DNA of 64,000 nt from positions 16,366,001-16,430,000 of the forward strand of contig OU612073.1 of NCBI GenBank assembly GCA_914767715.1, given 5' to 3'. This document shows positions 48,901 to 60,757 of this stretch, piece after piece. A program made the translations under genes and the position numbers. Every line of letters starts with the position of its first letter. Positions within the stretch are counted from its first letter, which is position 1. The DNA comes from Membranipora membranacea (lineage: Eukaryota; Bryozoa; Gymnolaemata; Cheilostomatida; Membraniporidae). The notes under the pieces are model-generated. The model had not been told where the DNA came from, searched no databases, and saw only the letters and a program-made list of their open reading frames with translations.

Positions 48901-50756
48901 TCTACCATTTGATCTAGCCTTGACATCTTGGATGGGTAACAGAGCATTACAGGGACCTGGTGTAGAGTCACACATATAACTACTGGTATAAGTTAATTCT
49001 GGAGCAGAAGCCTGAGCAAGTTCTGCATCAACGCCATCGGACTTGGCCTGATTCGAGGATTTATGACACAATAAAGAATGGTGTGTGAGTTTACCACATT
49101 TTGAGCACTTAGTTTTGAATTCCTTGCATTGGTTTCGAGGGTGTTTGCCGAGACACTTGAGACATGCATGTTTACTTTTTAGAAGATCATATTTCTCATT
49201 GACAGGCAGAGCAGTGAAAGCTTTGCACTCATTAGTCAAGTGTATAGACTCTATTTCATCATGGTACAAGCATCTGGACTTTGGAGTTGTTTCCCCATGA
49301 TTGGTATCAACGCTGTCATTTACACTTGAGCTATGTGGTGAAACCTTCTGAGAACTCGACTTCTTACTAGATTGAAAATCAGAATGGGAGTCTGTAATGA
49401 TAATATCTCTTTCACTTTCCAGAAATGACATGAAGATATGAAATGGATACTTCTGATCCTGAATTTCTGAACCTCTGTAGAGTTTGCGCCACTCGCGCTT
49501 CTGAATAGCAGGAAGAAGACTGACCAACTTGTTGACTTGGTTGGCTATATGATCGCTCTATACTGTTGATGAATTTGATCCTACCTGAAACATCATCATC
49601 GCTGACAGGAGACAACTTCTCAAAATCAGAGCAGACAGACTGTATATTTGAGGAAATATCAGAGTATTTTTCATCAAGTCTATGTAACATCATTGTGTAG
49701 GCACCTTCATGGTGTGACTGGATAGCTGCTACGATTTCGCGGGCTTCACCACTCAGACAGTTTTTTAGCGCCCATTCCCTCTCCTTGTCGCTACAAAATT
49801 CATTATGTGCATACTCTAACCACACTGAGCGAAACTCAACCCAGGTTTTTCTATCACCATTAAATTTTGGTAGTGGAGTTTGGTCAAATTTAAACCTGCG
49901 GGTTTGGCTAGATACATAACTGCTAGAGTTCTGAAGAGGCAGGGTAGACTTGTCAGAGCAACCACGATACATCGACACAATTGACGAGCTATTGAGAACA
50001 CGGGAAGCAGAATGTGATAACAACCGACCAGTAGAATGACCTCGATCACCGGGATCCAAAACAACACCCGGACTCTGCAGCGGCAGAGCAGCCTGAGTTA
50101 CATGGAGGTCTGAGCCATGAGAAGACAACCCTGACTGAGGTGTGAGTATAGGAGATGAAACATGTGGTTGTGAAGATATGTTACCATTATCAACAAGAGT
50201 AGAAGAAAAATGCACAGTATTGGGAGCTTCGTCATTCCTACTACGTCTGATCTCTACACAATCTAATTCATATAACAATTCACTAAGCGTAACAAGCATA
50301 GCATTTGATGAATCAAAAGCAGTGATATCATCATCATATCATATCATTAGCTTGGATGCATAGAGTGTCAAAATCAATTAAATTTGTAAAGTCACATTGT
50401 GATAAAATGCGCTGGGCTTTTTTCACAGCCAGAGTAGCATCCGCACAAAATCCATTTACTGCATATTCTACATAACATGTTTCACCTTTAGCGTAGGTTT
50501 CATTTACCTCAGTTAGATATTGTTCGAGTGTGAGGCCAGAGACGGTTCGATGTTCTTCATACTTTTCCTCAGACACCAGGTCGCAGTAATTGTTGTGTGC
50601 GAGTAAGAAGTCGTCGTGGGCGCTGAGAAATTCGTCATATAGTTGCGTACATCGATCTAGTTTGAGACGAGGCTTGACTAGTTGTTGAGTGAGAGTGGTT
50701 ATCTTTGTCTTCAGTTTGGCGCGATGAGATTTAGTGTTAGAGATAGATTCTTCCAT
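48826..50756 (-). pseudogene. BEL/Pao gag (DUF1759 plus two zinc knuckles), frameshifted
   Basis: Three frames form one gag: 50756-50334 (MEESISNTKSHRAKLKT, coiled-coil-like N-terminus), 50299-49412 with the DUF1759 signature LPKFNGDRKTWVEFRSVW and NCLSGEAREIVAAI, and 49527-48826 with two knuckles CLKCLGKHPRNQC and CSKCGKLTHHSLLC. Breaks are near 50330 and 49540. Gag starts only about 30 bases after the LTR-like repeat at 50786-51444, which is unusually short for a leader. Confidence 0.8.
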
Positions 50757-50785
50757 ATTGCTGTATCACCTCTATTGTTTCGTAC

Positions 50786-51444
50786 TGTACTGGAATAATG
50801 CTGAGGGCCGAACGATGGCAACAATAATAGAGTGATGTGATTTCTTGCTTTTATTATTATTGTACCCTGTATAATAAGGAAAGTGTGATTAAAACGTGTA
50901 TGTAAATAGGTCAATTAACAAAATGACATGACATTGATAACAGTGTATAAAATAGAAGGCTTGTGACATAAAAATAGAACAGATTGGATAAAAGCTGGCA
51001 ATAATTATAAACTTACAAACATTAGTTTATTCAGCCGCTAAGTATTGATCAGATAGTATATTGAGATTACAGAATCATGTTGTGAGTGATTTAATTGAGA
51101 AGTCATTGAGTGCGATTATCTACAAATTAATGAACAATTATGAGCATTGAACATTGAAAAGGTGGCACTGCAGTGTTTACATAATTAAGGTTGCCATTAG
51201 AGTTTTACATCAAATTGTAATAAAGTCAAGGATCATTTATATCAAATATAACAAATTTATCACAATAGTATTACTTACATATTGCATCAAATAGTGTAGG
51301 CTTAAAACTCCATAAAATAGAATAGGAGAAGGTGTAAGGGTATAAAGTTTAAGTTCTTTGTTACGGATGTGCCAGGTTGGCAACTCAAATGACACTGATG
51401 TTTATAAAAATGGTATGATTGTCTGAGTTTAAATCTATTGTTAT
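50786..51444. repeat. 660-bp LTR-like repeat, copy 2 (5' LTR of BEL remnant)
   Basis: Direct copy of 37982-38648. On the minus strand it lies directly upstream of the BEL gag start and ends in CCAGTACA, so it is probably the 5' LTR, perhaps with part of the leader. The other end does not show a clean TG. Confidence 0.8.
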
Positions 51445-51738
51445 GCAAATAAATATGGTTGGTCATTAAAACCTGTACTGCAGCAATTATAGGATTAGTG
51501 CAGTTTGAATTAGAACACTTTTTAACACCAAAGAAGAGTTTTTTGAGTACATTATTTTATTTTATTCTCCTGGGGAGGATGGGTTGTTTGGGGACAGAGA
51601 TTCTTCAAAATAACATCCGTCTCATTTCAACAGGATCTCTTTTTAGAAATATCTCTGCTTTGTATCCTAAGAATAAAATGTTTTCACTTGAATCAGTGGT
51701 GTATATTAGCAATCACGGCCCATGAAATTTCCTTGAAT

Positions 51739-51830
51739 GGCTGAATAGCTCAGTGTGTAGAGTGTCTGCCTAGTAATCACTGCTACTATGATTGTTATGG
51801 GTTCGAATCCCATCACGGTCAGTTTTTTTT
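51739..51830 (+). repeat. tRNA-like pol III unit, probably SINE head or tRNA pseudogene
   Basis: A box TAGCTCAGTGTGTAGAG and perfect B box GGTTCGAATCC lie at tRNA-like spacing, with a T-arm ATGGG-TTCGAAT-CCCAT and a T8 pol III terminator at 51823-51830. The acceptor stem pairs only in part (GGCTG with CGGTC, including wobble), and the anticodon region has a stray AATCA/TGATT pair instead of a proper anticodon stem. So it is not a functional tRNA gene. Its body differs from the SINE at 18.9 kb. Confidence 0.5.
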
Positions 51831-52419
51831 CAAATGGGTGCTTTATAACTGGAGCATTTTTACCGTAATCTTCTACTGCTATTGAATTGTTTTCTGAAAG
51901 TACCCAACAGCTCAGTGAGCTATTGAAATACCTCCCTGCTTGCACTATTTTGCTACCGATATGCAAAAATTTCCGTGGTGGGAGGGCGATCGATCATTAT
52001 GCTCATCTCTAAAAAGTCAGTGAGTGAATTTTTTTAGAATATACGCCCCTGACTTGAATTGTTGGCAAACTGGAAGATACAGGGGCCTTTTTGCCACAGG
52101 GAGTATGCCCTAAATACAGGGAGACTCCCATCCAAACTGGGAGGGTTGACAGGTATGACTGAGGTGCAATATCCTGTGTAATTATTGTAACACCTTCCTC
52201 ATTCATTTCAATGGTCTTGGGATATATAATTACAAATACCAATAATAGCAGGCAGCTTAAATGTAAGTTTTGAACGCATCAAACATGTACAGTTTACTGT
52301 GATATTGCATAATTACTAGGCAGGGATTGAATTTAAAAAATGTACCAACATAGCATTTGCTGCATGAATCTAAGAGATTTGATTTCAATCCTTTATTTGA
52401 AGTTCATTAATCAAAACAC
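51831..52419. other. no recognisable gene
   Basis: Sequence between the tRNA-like unit and the LINE. The first in-frame LINE codons appear at about 52420. Confidence 0.5.
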
Positions 52420-54153
52420 TTGTCATCACCAAGAAAAGATTTGTAAAAACTGCTCAACTGCCCAAATGGTTAGATGATGAGGTAAAATCACACATGCATT
52501 TGCGTGATAGATTGAAGAGAGAGGGCAAATGGGAAGAATGCAAAATTCAACGCAATTATGTTACAAATTTGATTAAGAAGAAGAAAAAATCGGTTATTTC
52601 AGATATAATTAAAAATAACAAAAATAACACCAAATCAATCAAACTAATATATTACCGATGGTCAATATCGGTGGTTTATCCCCTGATGAATTGAACAGAC
52701 ACTTTACATCGATTGCAAAATCCATAACCAAAGACATCCCTGATTCCCATGAATATAACATGATTAGACCAGTGACAACCCAAACATTTTCTCAATTGAC
52801 TCGCTTTACTCCACAAATTTGTTTCAAATATCTAAAAAACATTTCTGACAATAAAACAGCTGGTCATGATGGTATATCTGTTAAGGTTTTGGAGAAAACA
52901 TGGCCTTACATATGCGACATTGTAACTGACATGTTCAATAGAGCATTAATAGAGGGTGTATTTCCTTCACAGTGGAAAACCGCAAGAGTAATTCCTATTC
53001 AAAGATCCATCTAATTATCGCCCTATATCAATACTTCCTGTGCTATCTAAGATTTTTGAGAAACATGTGAATTCCCAAATTCAATAATATCTCACCACAA
53101 ACAAACTTCTTCACAAATTACAATGCAGATTTAGAGAAGCTTATTCCTGTGTTGATTCCCTACACAAACTCATTTCTGACTGTTTGTCAGCAAGATCAGA
53201 TGGTCACTTTGTTGCTATGATGTTTTTGGATTTCAAAAAAGCTTTTGACTGCGTCGACCATAAAATTCTTCTGAAAAAATTGACAATGTACGGTATAACG
53301 GGCAAACTGCACTCTCTCATAAAATCTTTCCTAACAGATAGGACACAATTTGTAGCTATACAAAAAGGTGCAAAAAGTTCAAAAATTCTTCCAATAGACA
53401 TTGGTGTCCCCCAAGGCTCAATTCTGGCACCAAGTTTATTCCTCATATACGTCAATGATCTTTTATCCTACACATTACATTCCAAGGCATTTGCCTACGC
53501 TGATGATACAGTTTTCGTATCAAAATCTGACAACTTTGATACACTTATTGATTTATGTGATACTGATCTACACTTGATAGAAAGTTGGTGTATGAATAAT
53601 AGGATGTTAATAAACATACAAAAATCTCACTATATGCTTGTACAACCGTCTCATAGAGCCAGATCTCTAGATTTAGATCTAAAAATTAACCATAAAAGAC
53701 TAAACCGATATGCCAATACCAAACTCCTTGGTTTTACTTTGAATGACTCATTGACATGGGACAATCATGTAGACCAGATTTGTATCAAAATAAACAAAAG
53801 TTTGGCATTATTCCAGAAATGCAGGGCATTCCTAGATAGTAAATCATCTCGTAACTTTTATTTCCAGTATGTCTTTTGTCATAATTATGATATATGGCAT
53901 CAACATATATGGCAACCTATCACCACAATATATTCGTGAAAGAATATACTTGCTCCAAAAGAGGGCTTTCCGCCTAATAGCAAATGTCAACCACATACCA
54001 TTTCATCTAATACATACAAGAGATTTACATACATCTCTTGGTCTGATTCCTTTTCCTCTCCTTGCTGGTCATTTCACCTGTATTTTTGGTTTTCAAATTT
54101 TGCATTTGACTGCACCTGACTTTCTTTTGGAAGGCTTTATTCCAGCTAGCTAG
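52420..54153 (+). pseudogene. 5'-truncated non-LTR retrotransposon with RT
   Basis: The first readable part is LPKWLDDEVKSHMHLRDRLK, the linker between endonuclease and RT, so the endonuclease is lost. Then RT: DNKTAGHDGISVKVLEKTW and RALIEGVFPSQWKTARVIPI. After a frameshift near 53010 it continues with MMFLDFKKAFDCVDHKILL (catalytic Asp), DIGVPQGSILAPSLFLIYVN, FAYADDTVFVSKS (catalytic Asp pair) and thumb KLLGFTLNDSLTWDNHVD. A last frameshift near 53870 leads to LLQKRAFRLIANVNHIPFHL and the end at 54153. All core RT motifs survive, but at least three frame breaks make it inactive. CR1/jockey-like; not the same copy as the relics at 15, 20 or 37 kb. Confidence 0.9.
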
Positions 54154-56873
54154 CTGTCACTGCATGAAAAACATTCCTAAAGATGATGTAGAATGACAAT
54201 AAAAGTATATATATAATAAATTGTCACAGGAGACCATACCAGCTCAAGTGAGGCACTTTTTTGAGGTTGACGCTACGTTATTGAATTGCGATTTAATGCT
54301 AAAGCTCAATATAGTCAGTTTTCTGTCTCTGATGAGCACACATCTCCTTCATTGCCAGCAGCAATGATTAAGAAATTTTCTTGTGATTATCACAATAATG
54401 ATGGTTTGCACAATTGGATGACCATAAAACAACACCCCTGCATGTTTTTTTGTGTTTTTGATTTTTACAGAATATGGTTTAGAGAAGATTCAAAATATTT
54501 ATGCTAAAAAAAGAGTTCAAAATTACTAATGACTTGGCTTACAGTCGAAGATGCCTAAGCAGATAAAACCCTTGCGCACCTGAACCTAATTGTGCTCTGC
54601 TAACTTTGACATCACATGCCTCAGATATGTTGTGAATCTGTGTAGCAATGTATACCATCCGCTTCATCTGTACCTGCCTGTTATCACAACAGGCAGATAA
54701 CACCAAACACGAGACCGACCAACCAGTTGATCATCGCTCCTAGGTAGAAGTCTTTTTCATAATTTTTTTATTTTCATTTTCTTACTTATACACTATTTTG
54801 TTTCTGTGTATAGGCATGTAGCACCCATTGTTTTTTTCGTCATTGTTGGCAACCTTGTCAACTCTCACTCATTGTCTTTTTAACCATTGTAAAACATGAT
54901 CTTATTTGCTTCCATGCACTGATCAGCTCGATGAAGGTAATACTAGTATCATAATTATTGTTTTAATTATCATTCTTCTTAAAACAGTGTAAGTGAAACA
55001 GTGTAAATAAAACAGTGTAAGTAAAACAGTGCGAGTAAAATCATATTTGGTCTGTTGTAATGTAAAAAAATTCTAGTTTAAAGAATATGTAGATTCGGGT
55101 GTTTCCCTCTATTACAAGTTTTGAGAGGGGGAAGCTCTGATACTTGGTTTGTGAGTCACAACTTTTAGCAGACACTTGAAATTCTATCCCAATATTAAAC
55201 CTTAGTTTCCTCACTTGTAAGAAAGCCTTATTTTAGTTTAAATATGGTGAGCAAATGATTGTAACCTAACAGCACAGGTCAAACAACAGCTACATACTAC
55301 TTCTCTGATACAATTAAATAGCATATGAATGCCATGTACCGTCAGGCAATACACAGAAAGCTGATCCATCAATGGCACAGGAGCATTTGTATCACCGTAA
55401 CAGGTGTAACAGGTGTAACAGGTGTAACAGGTATTTTTTGCTGCTGTCATATAGTTTATTTTCTTATATATTTACATAAAGCATTTGCACATTTATTTCT
55501 TGTTATCATTTCACTCATAATAATAACTGTGCATCAGACCTTAGCTGACAAAAAGTTGCTATTACACCAACTCTAGCTAACTCATAGCTACCACCGTGGT
55601 GCTGAAAAATTGTAAAAAAAAAATAATAATAAGAAACCACAATATTAGTTTTAGTTATAACAAAATATAAATTAGTAACATAAATGTCAAAGATGTAGGC
55701 ACCCTCAAAGATGGTTTCTGGAGTCAAAACTATTGCAACCTAGATTAAAATATTTTTCTGACCAAAGCACTTCCCCTCACTGGTGGTTGAGGAACTTTTG
55801 ATGGTGGATGATGAGGTTTTTTTGGCTGTTTTGAGTTACTACGGCAAAGTGAGGAAATGTTGGAAACTCTTTTATTAACAGTTTTCCAGCGTAGAAAATA
55901 GAATAAGACTGTTTATAGGGATGTAGTCATCTCTAGCTCCTTCAAATCTGGTCGGGTCAGTTTCAAGGTAGCTTATAGAGATCTGACACAAATGTTAGTC
56001 CACCGTTCATCTAGCATCAGAGTGCCCCATCCCTTGGTGTAACAGCTGCCATCAATATGGGTATGAGAAGGTATGTCAGAAGGTCGATAAATGTTCTATA
56101 TGTGGAGATTTGGGGTATGATTACAGCGCATGCCCCGAGTCCTATGCCCTGAAAGTAATGACTTGGACATCCTGGGGAGCAGGTGAGCATACAGAGATGC
56201 AAGCGAACCAGGAAGTGAACAATGACCAACGAAAAAATTCATATGGATCAATTACAACAAATACCAATTACCATGAAAACTTATAATATTATGTCAATCC
56301 TGACACACTTTATTTAGATTTTGCAAGTTTTGAATCAGTTCATATACCATTATTATTTTTGATGGCACTCCTATTATTTGGCAGCGTTTTTGACAGTGAG
56401 CCACTTATTGTGTGGTGTCATATAAGGTAAATGATCACCATAACAATCAACTCAAAAAATAACACAATAGTCACTTCCTATTCGGCTAAATTTCTAGATG
56501 AAGTTGCATTTCTATCCACAGTTTGGTAATCATAATGTGTCTATTTACAGCTGTAGGGAAATCATTCGCATTCTGGGAATCTTCCCAGCAGCAATTATAA
56601 AATCCTGCCATTTCCATGTAGAAAATAGAAAGTTCAACAATGGAATGGAGCGGAAACATTTAAAAAAAATTCTAGAGTTACAGAGTACCTGCGAATGATC
56701 TTTGCTCTGCCATAGCTGCCAGCAGAGCACATTATGACGGATTTGAGGCTGTGCGCCAACGATGAGCCAACTAGAACAATAATTTGTCACCCAATGTTGA
56801 AAGAACATGACTAGGTAGCAGCATCTGGTCAGTAAACAACTTATCAGTATTTGAAATGACTATCAGGACCAGC
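54154..56873. other. no gene seen; short tandem repeats
   Basis: Holds a 14-base repeat of AAACAGTGTAAGT type, four copies (54981-55040), and a 9-base repeat GTAACAGGT, four copies (55397-55432). No coding signal in the ORFs. Confidence 0.5.
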
Positions 56874-57555
56874 GGACACCTGCCATCCTGGCTTCCCATT
56901 CTTCCAAAATCAGAAGTCGAAAAAGTGACACCTGCCATTCTGGCTCATCATTGGTCCAAAATCTGAAGTTGAAAAAGTGACACCCGCCATTCTGGCTCCT
57001 CATTGGTACAAAATCTGAAATCGAAAAAGTGACACCTGCTATCCTGGCTCCTCGTTGGTTCAAAATCTGTAGTTTAACACGTGACACATGCCATCCTGGC
57101 TTCTCATTGGTCCAAATTCTGAAGTCTAAAAAAATGACACCTGCTATCCTGGCTTCTCATTGGTCAAAGATCTAAAGTCGAAAAAGTGACACCTGCAATT
57201 CTGGCTCCTCATTGGTCCAAACTCTGAAGTCGAAAAAGTGACACCTGCCATCCTGGCTCCTCATTGGTCAAAGATTTGAAGTTGAAAAAGTGACACCTGC
57301 CATCCTGGCTTCTCATTGGTCCAAAATCTGAAGTGACACCTGCCATCCTGGCTTCTTATTCTTCCAAAATCTGAAGTCACAAAAGTGACGCCTGCCATCC
57401 TGGCTTCTCATTCTTCCAAAATCTGAAGTCGAAAAAGTGACACCTGTCGTTCTGGCTCCTCATTGGCCCAAAATCTGAAGTTGAAAAAGTGACACCTGCC
57501 ATTCTGGCTGTTCATTGGTCCAAAATCTGAAGTTGAAAATGTGACACCTGTGTAC
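56870..57555. repeat. 52-bp minisatellite, about 14 units
   Basis: Tandem units of about 52 bases with core GACACCTGCCATCCTGGC, then TCATTGGTCCAAAATCTGAAG and a TCGAAAAAGT end, from 56874 to 57555. One unit near 57291-57334 is short. The minus-strand ORF at 56863-57087 comes from the repeat. Confidence 0.9.
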
Positions 57556-59937
57556 TAGTATTGGTGTATTAGATTCGTGGCTACAGTGACGTGTGGATGA
57601 GTTTGATTTCACATCAATTTATTTGTGCCCTGGAATAAATGCAAAGTGATCAGTGATAAAACAAAGATGCAAAATTGTGTGGTATTACATTGATGTACCA
57701 TTGAATGACATAAATTATAGCGTATGATAATTTCCAAAGTCATACGCTGTGAAGCATCTATTACAAATCCAGGGAGTTAAATGAAAGACAAAATGACAAG
57801 TGCAAAACGTGTTTGATAGTGAACTTACAAATATTAGGACGATAAATCCACAAATACGTAGAGCTGAGTACATACTGATAGGTTATCTAAGACTGCCCCG
57901 ATTATCTAAATAGAATAGTAGCCTAATTAATTATCAAGTAAATTGTAATGTCCGTCAACAATCATAATTACATCAAATTGTGGATCGGCATATGGAATAC
58001 AAAAAAAACACAGAACGTGAATTAATAAAAAGCAAAACACATCGCCTGACTCACATCTTAACTATGCTCTGCAAAAAATCAGAGTAGACGCTAATCATTA
58101 CGATATCAGAGGTGACGACTAGCCGAGTGTGTTGGTGACGTTAGAGGGCTACTGGCATCCTATAACAGACGTGCTTTGGTAAGTGCATGTATAATAAAAC
58201 TCGGAAGATTCGCATTACATACAACCGACGAATCAATGAATATCATAGTAAATTTACAGCTGGAATAATTTCGGCCTAGCACATTAAATACATGGAGTAA
58301 AATACAGAGAGATGACTTACTATGCATATAGATGTTTCTCTCTTAATAGTGCTGTCATAATATGTTGGACGTTATATAATATCCATGAATAAAGTTGGAT
58401 GTAAATAATAAAGTGCCACAGAAATGGCTCAGCACTGGTACCCTGCACAACGACTAGTGAAGAGCTTAGTCATGTTACAATTTTTAGCTATTTTCTGTAT
58501 TACCATATGACTCTATTGGTACTCTTCATAAAAAAAGGAAAGTAGTGTTGTATTTTGGAGTTGTCTTAACTCCTCCTGTTATTTACCAAAACTCTTTGTA
58601 GGCAGTGTATTGCCTGTACACATTCCATTTGATGCTGTATGCTGTTTGGCGCAAGAAGCATATAATATAGTGGCTCTATGAAACAAAAACCATATCGGTC
58701 TCATTTATGTATTACTGATTGCCATCAAAACACAACACCACAAAATAACAACTTCAATAAAAATTTCGCGTCTACATAAAAAAATGATCTAGCGTTTGTT
58801 CAAAATCAACTCTCTGCGGGTTTAGAACTTGAAGAGAATATCAAAACATGTTCGCCAGATAATTTTTTGGAAGACAATCTTTTACATATTCCTGAAATGA
58901 CATCAATTGTAGCAACAATATATCTTCTACATGTCCCCCATGTATCCAGTTACTCAATTTTGACCTTCGAAATAATAAAAAGCTGATATTTTAGTTTTAA
59001 TAAAATACAGGAGGAGAAAATCACAAGCAGGCATATTTTGATTTTAGTCACTGAGTATACAAACAAAATTGAATCCTCGATCATACACAGATTCGTTAGT
59101 TCTTAAATCAGGCCGTTGGTCGACCTCAAGATTACAAGGGTTGAAAGAATAGAATCAATATTTGTATATTTATATCGTAAATGTTTATGGTGGAATATAT
59201 GTAAGTTTTCATCATTCAATCATTTGGCTGTGGCAGGAAGTCACTGACAAGAGATCATTACAACCATATTTTCAAGAGTTTAGATCCATATTATACCTAG
59301 TTTCATAAGAGATGAAAAGAAAAATAGTTTTCACATCTTCACAAACACACCAAATGAATTTTGTGATTTGGTTGTGCAGTGAATGGCTATTAAAATAATC
59401 AAACAAGACTAGTCCATTACAGCAGGACATTCTGCGCAAACATAGAGAATGGCAGATGATGTTTTCATAAAATCAATGATGTATCTCAATTCATTAGTGA
59501 GAGCCTGCATCTGAACATTTTGAGCTCATTATTTAGGTGTTCTGCAGCATTGCTTTGATGTCTTTTAATCTTTCAGACTACTCAATTTCAGATTCAGATT
59601 CATCTTATCTGATAATAGTGTCAATGACATGAGGATTGTCGTATAGGAATATCACTGTTGATTAATATCTTTATGCTAGACAGATTCAAAGCTATATAAA
59701 AATTTACTGGTTCTGATCTTTGGCAAAAAGTAATGGGATCCCGCATTTTCAGCAGTCATGTACAATATGTACATCCTAGTGATTATATTTTGTGGCAAAA
59801 ATAAGTTTTCGTTCAAGTACATAGCTTTTGACATCAATAGAAAATTTGTGTTTTGGAAAAAATGATTCAAAATTCTAGAACAGTCAGAAATTGCTGCTCA
59901 TACTTTGATGAAGGAGGACTGTTTGACAGATGTTACA
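57556..59937. other. no recognisable gene
   Basis: AT-rich with no long ORF. Nothing structured found. Confidence 0.5.
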
Positions 59938-60178
59938 GGGGGGTCTTTCAATTAGAAACAGCCACAATCGCAACCTGATCGATCGCTCACATGAGCGATA
60001 CCTGCGAGGCTCTCGCTTTCAGATCACTCAGTGTCTTGATGGAACTATATGCGTTCTGAGTGAGTGATTTTGGAGCGATTTTGTCTAATTGAAAGACCAT
60101 GTGAGTGATAACTTTGAGCGATGTGATAGTGATAACTTGCTTTAGATAAGCATCGCTCTTTCTTATTGAAAGACCTCC
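59938..60178. mobile_element. candidate short MITE with GGTCTTTCAAT ends
   Basis: The left end GGGGGGTCTTTCAATTAGAAA faces a right end whose complement reads GGAGGTCTTTCAATAAGAAA, 240 bases apart. A second internal inverted copy, CTAATTGAAAGACC, lies at about 60088. The interior is rich in GAGCGAT/ATCGCTC in both orientations. No clear target duplication is seen. Confidence 0.5.
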
Positions 60179-60757
60179 TGGCTAACCTTTTTAAAGATTA
60201 ACTTAGTCCGCCCAAGACTGTTTTTCTTTCAATCAGATCACCTTCATTTTTGCAAAGGTCAATTTGAAACATACATTGAACTTTTTGACTGATAAAGTTT
60301 GTTTCGGGATTCAGAATTTGACCAGGTGAGAAAACATACACACATTACAGCAAATCATCAATCAGGTTATATTATTTAGACAAAATATAACATTTATCTT
60401 AATTATGTTATACATCTATGCTATCACATAATGCCAAAACCTGCAGACGATGGTCGGATCAGCAAAATAGAGGCTAGACTTTGCTGGGACAGACTGACAC
60501 AGAAGTGATTAACAAAGTAAAATTTGACACAGTTCTACCAGTCAGCAATATCACAACAAGGATAGTTGATTGAAAACATAAATAGGGAGGATTTTTTCTT
60601 AAATATTCAGTTCATCATTCATTATTGGTTCAGATGTTAGAATTTTTGGTGATTCGGTATTTGGTAAAGTCATTTGTTGTGGTGAATGATACATGATACA
60701 CTATTACATAAACCAATTATCTCAACTATATTTATCACCAGGGACCTGCTAATGCAG
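60179..60757. other. 3' flank of the WSC-PAN gene
   Basis: No gene. It should hold the 3' UTR and polyadenylation site, but no clear AATAAA on the minus strand close to the stop was seen. Confidence 0.4.
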
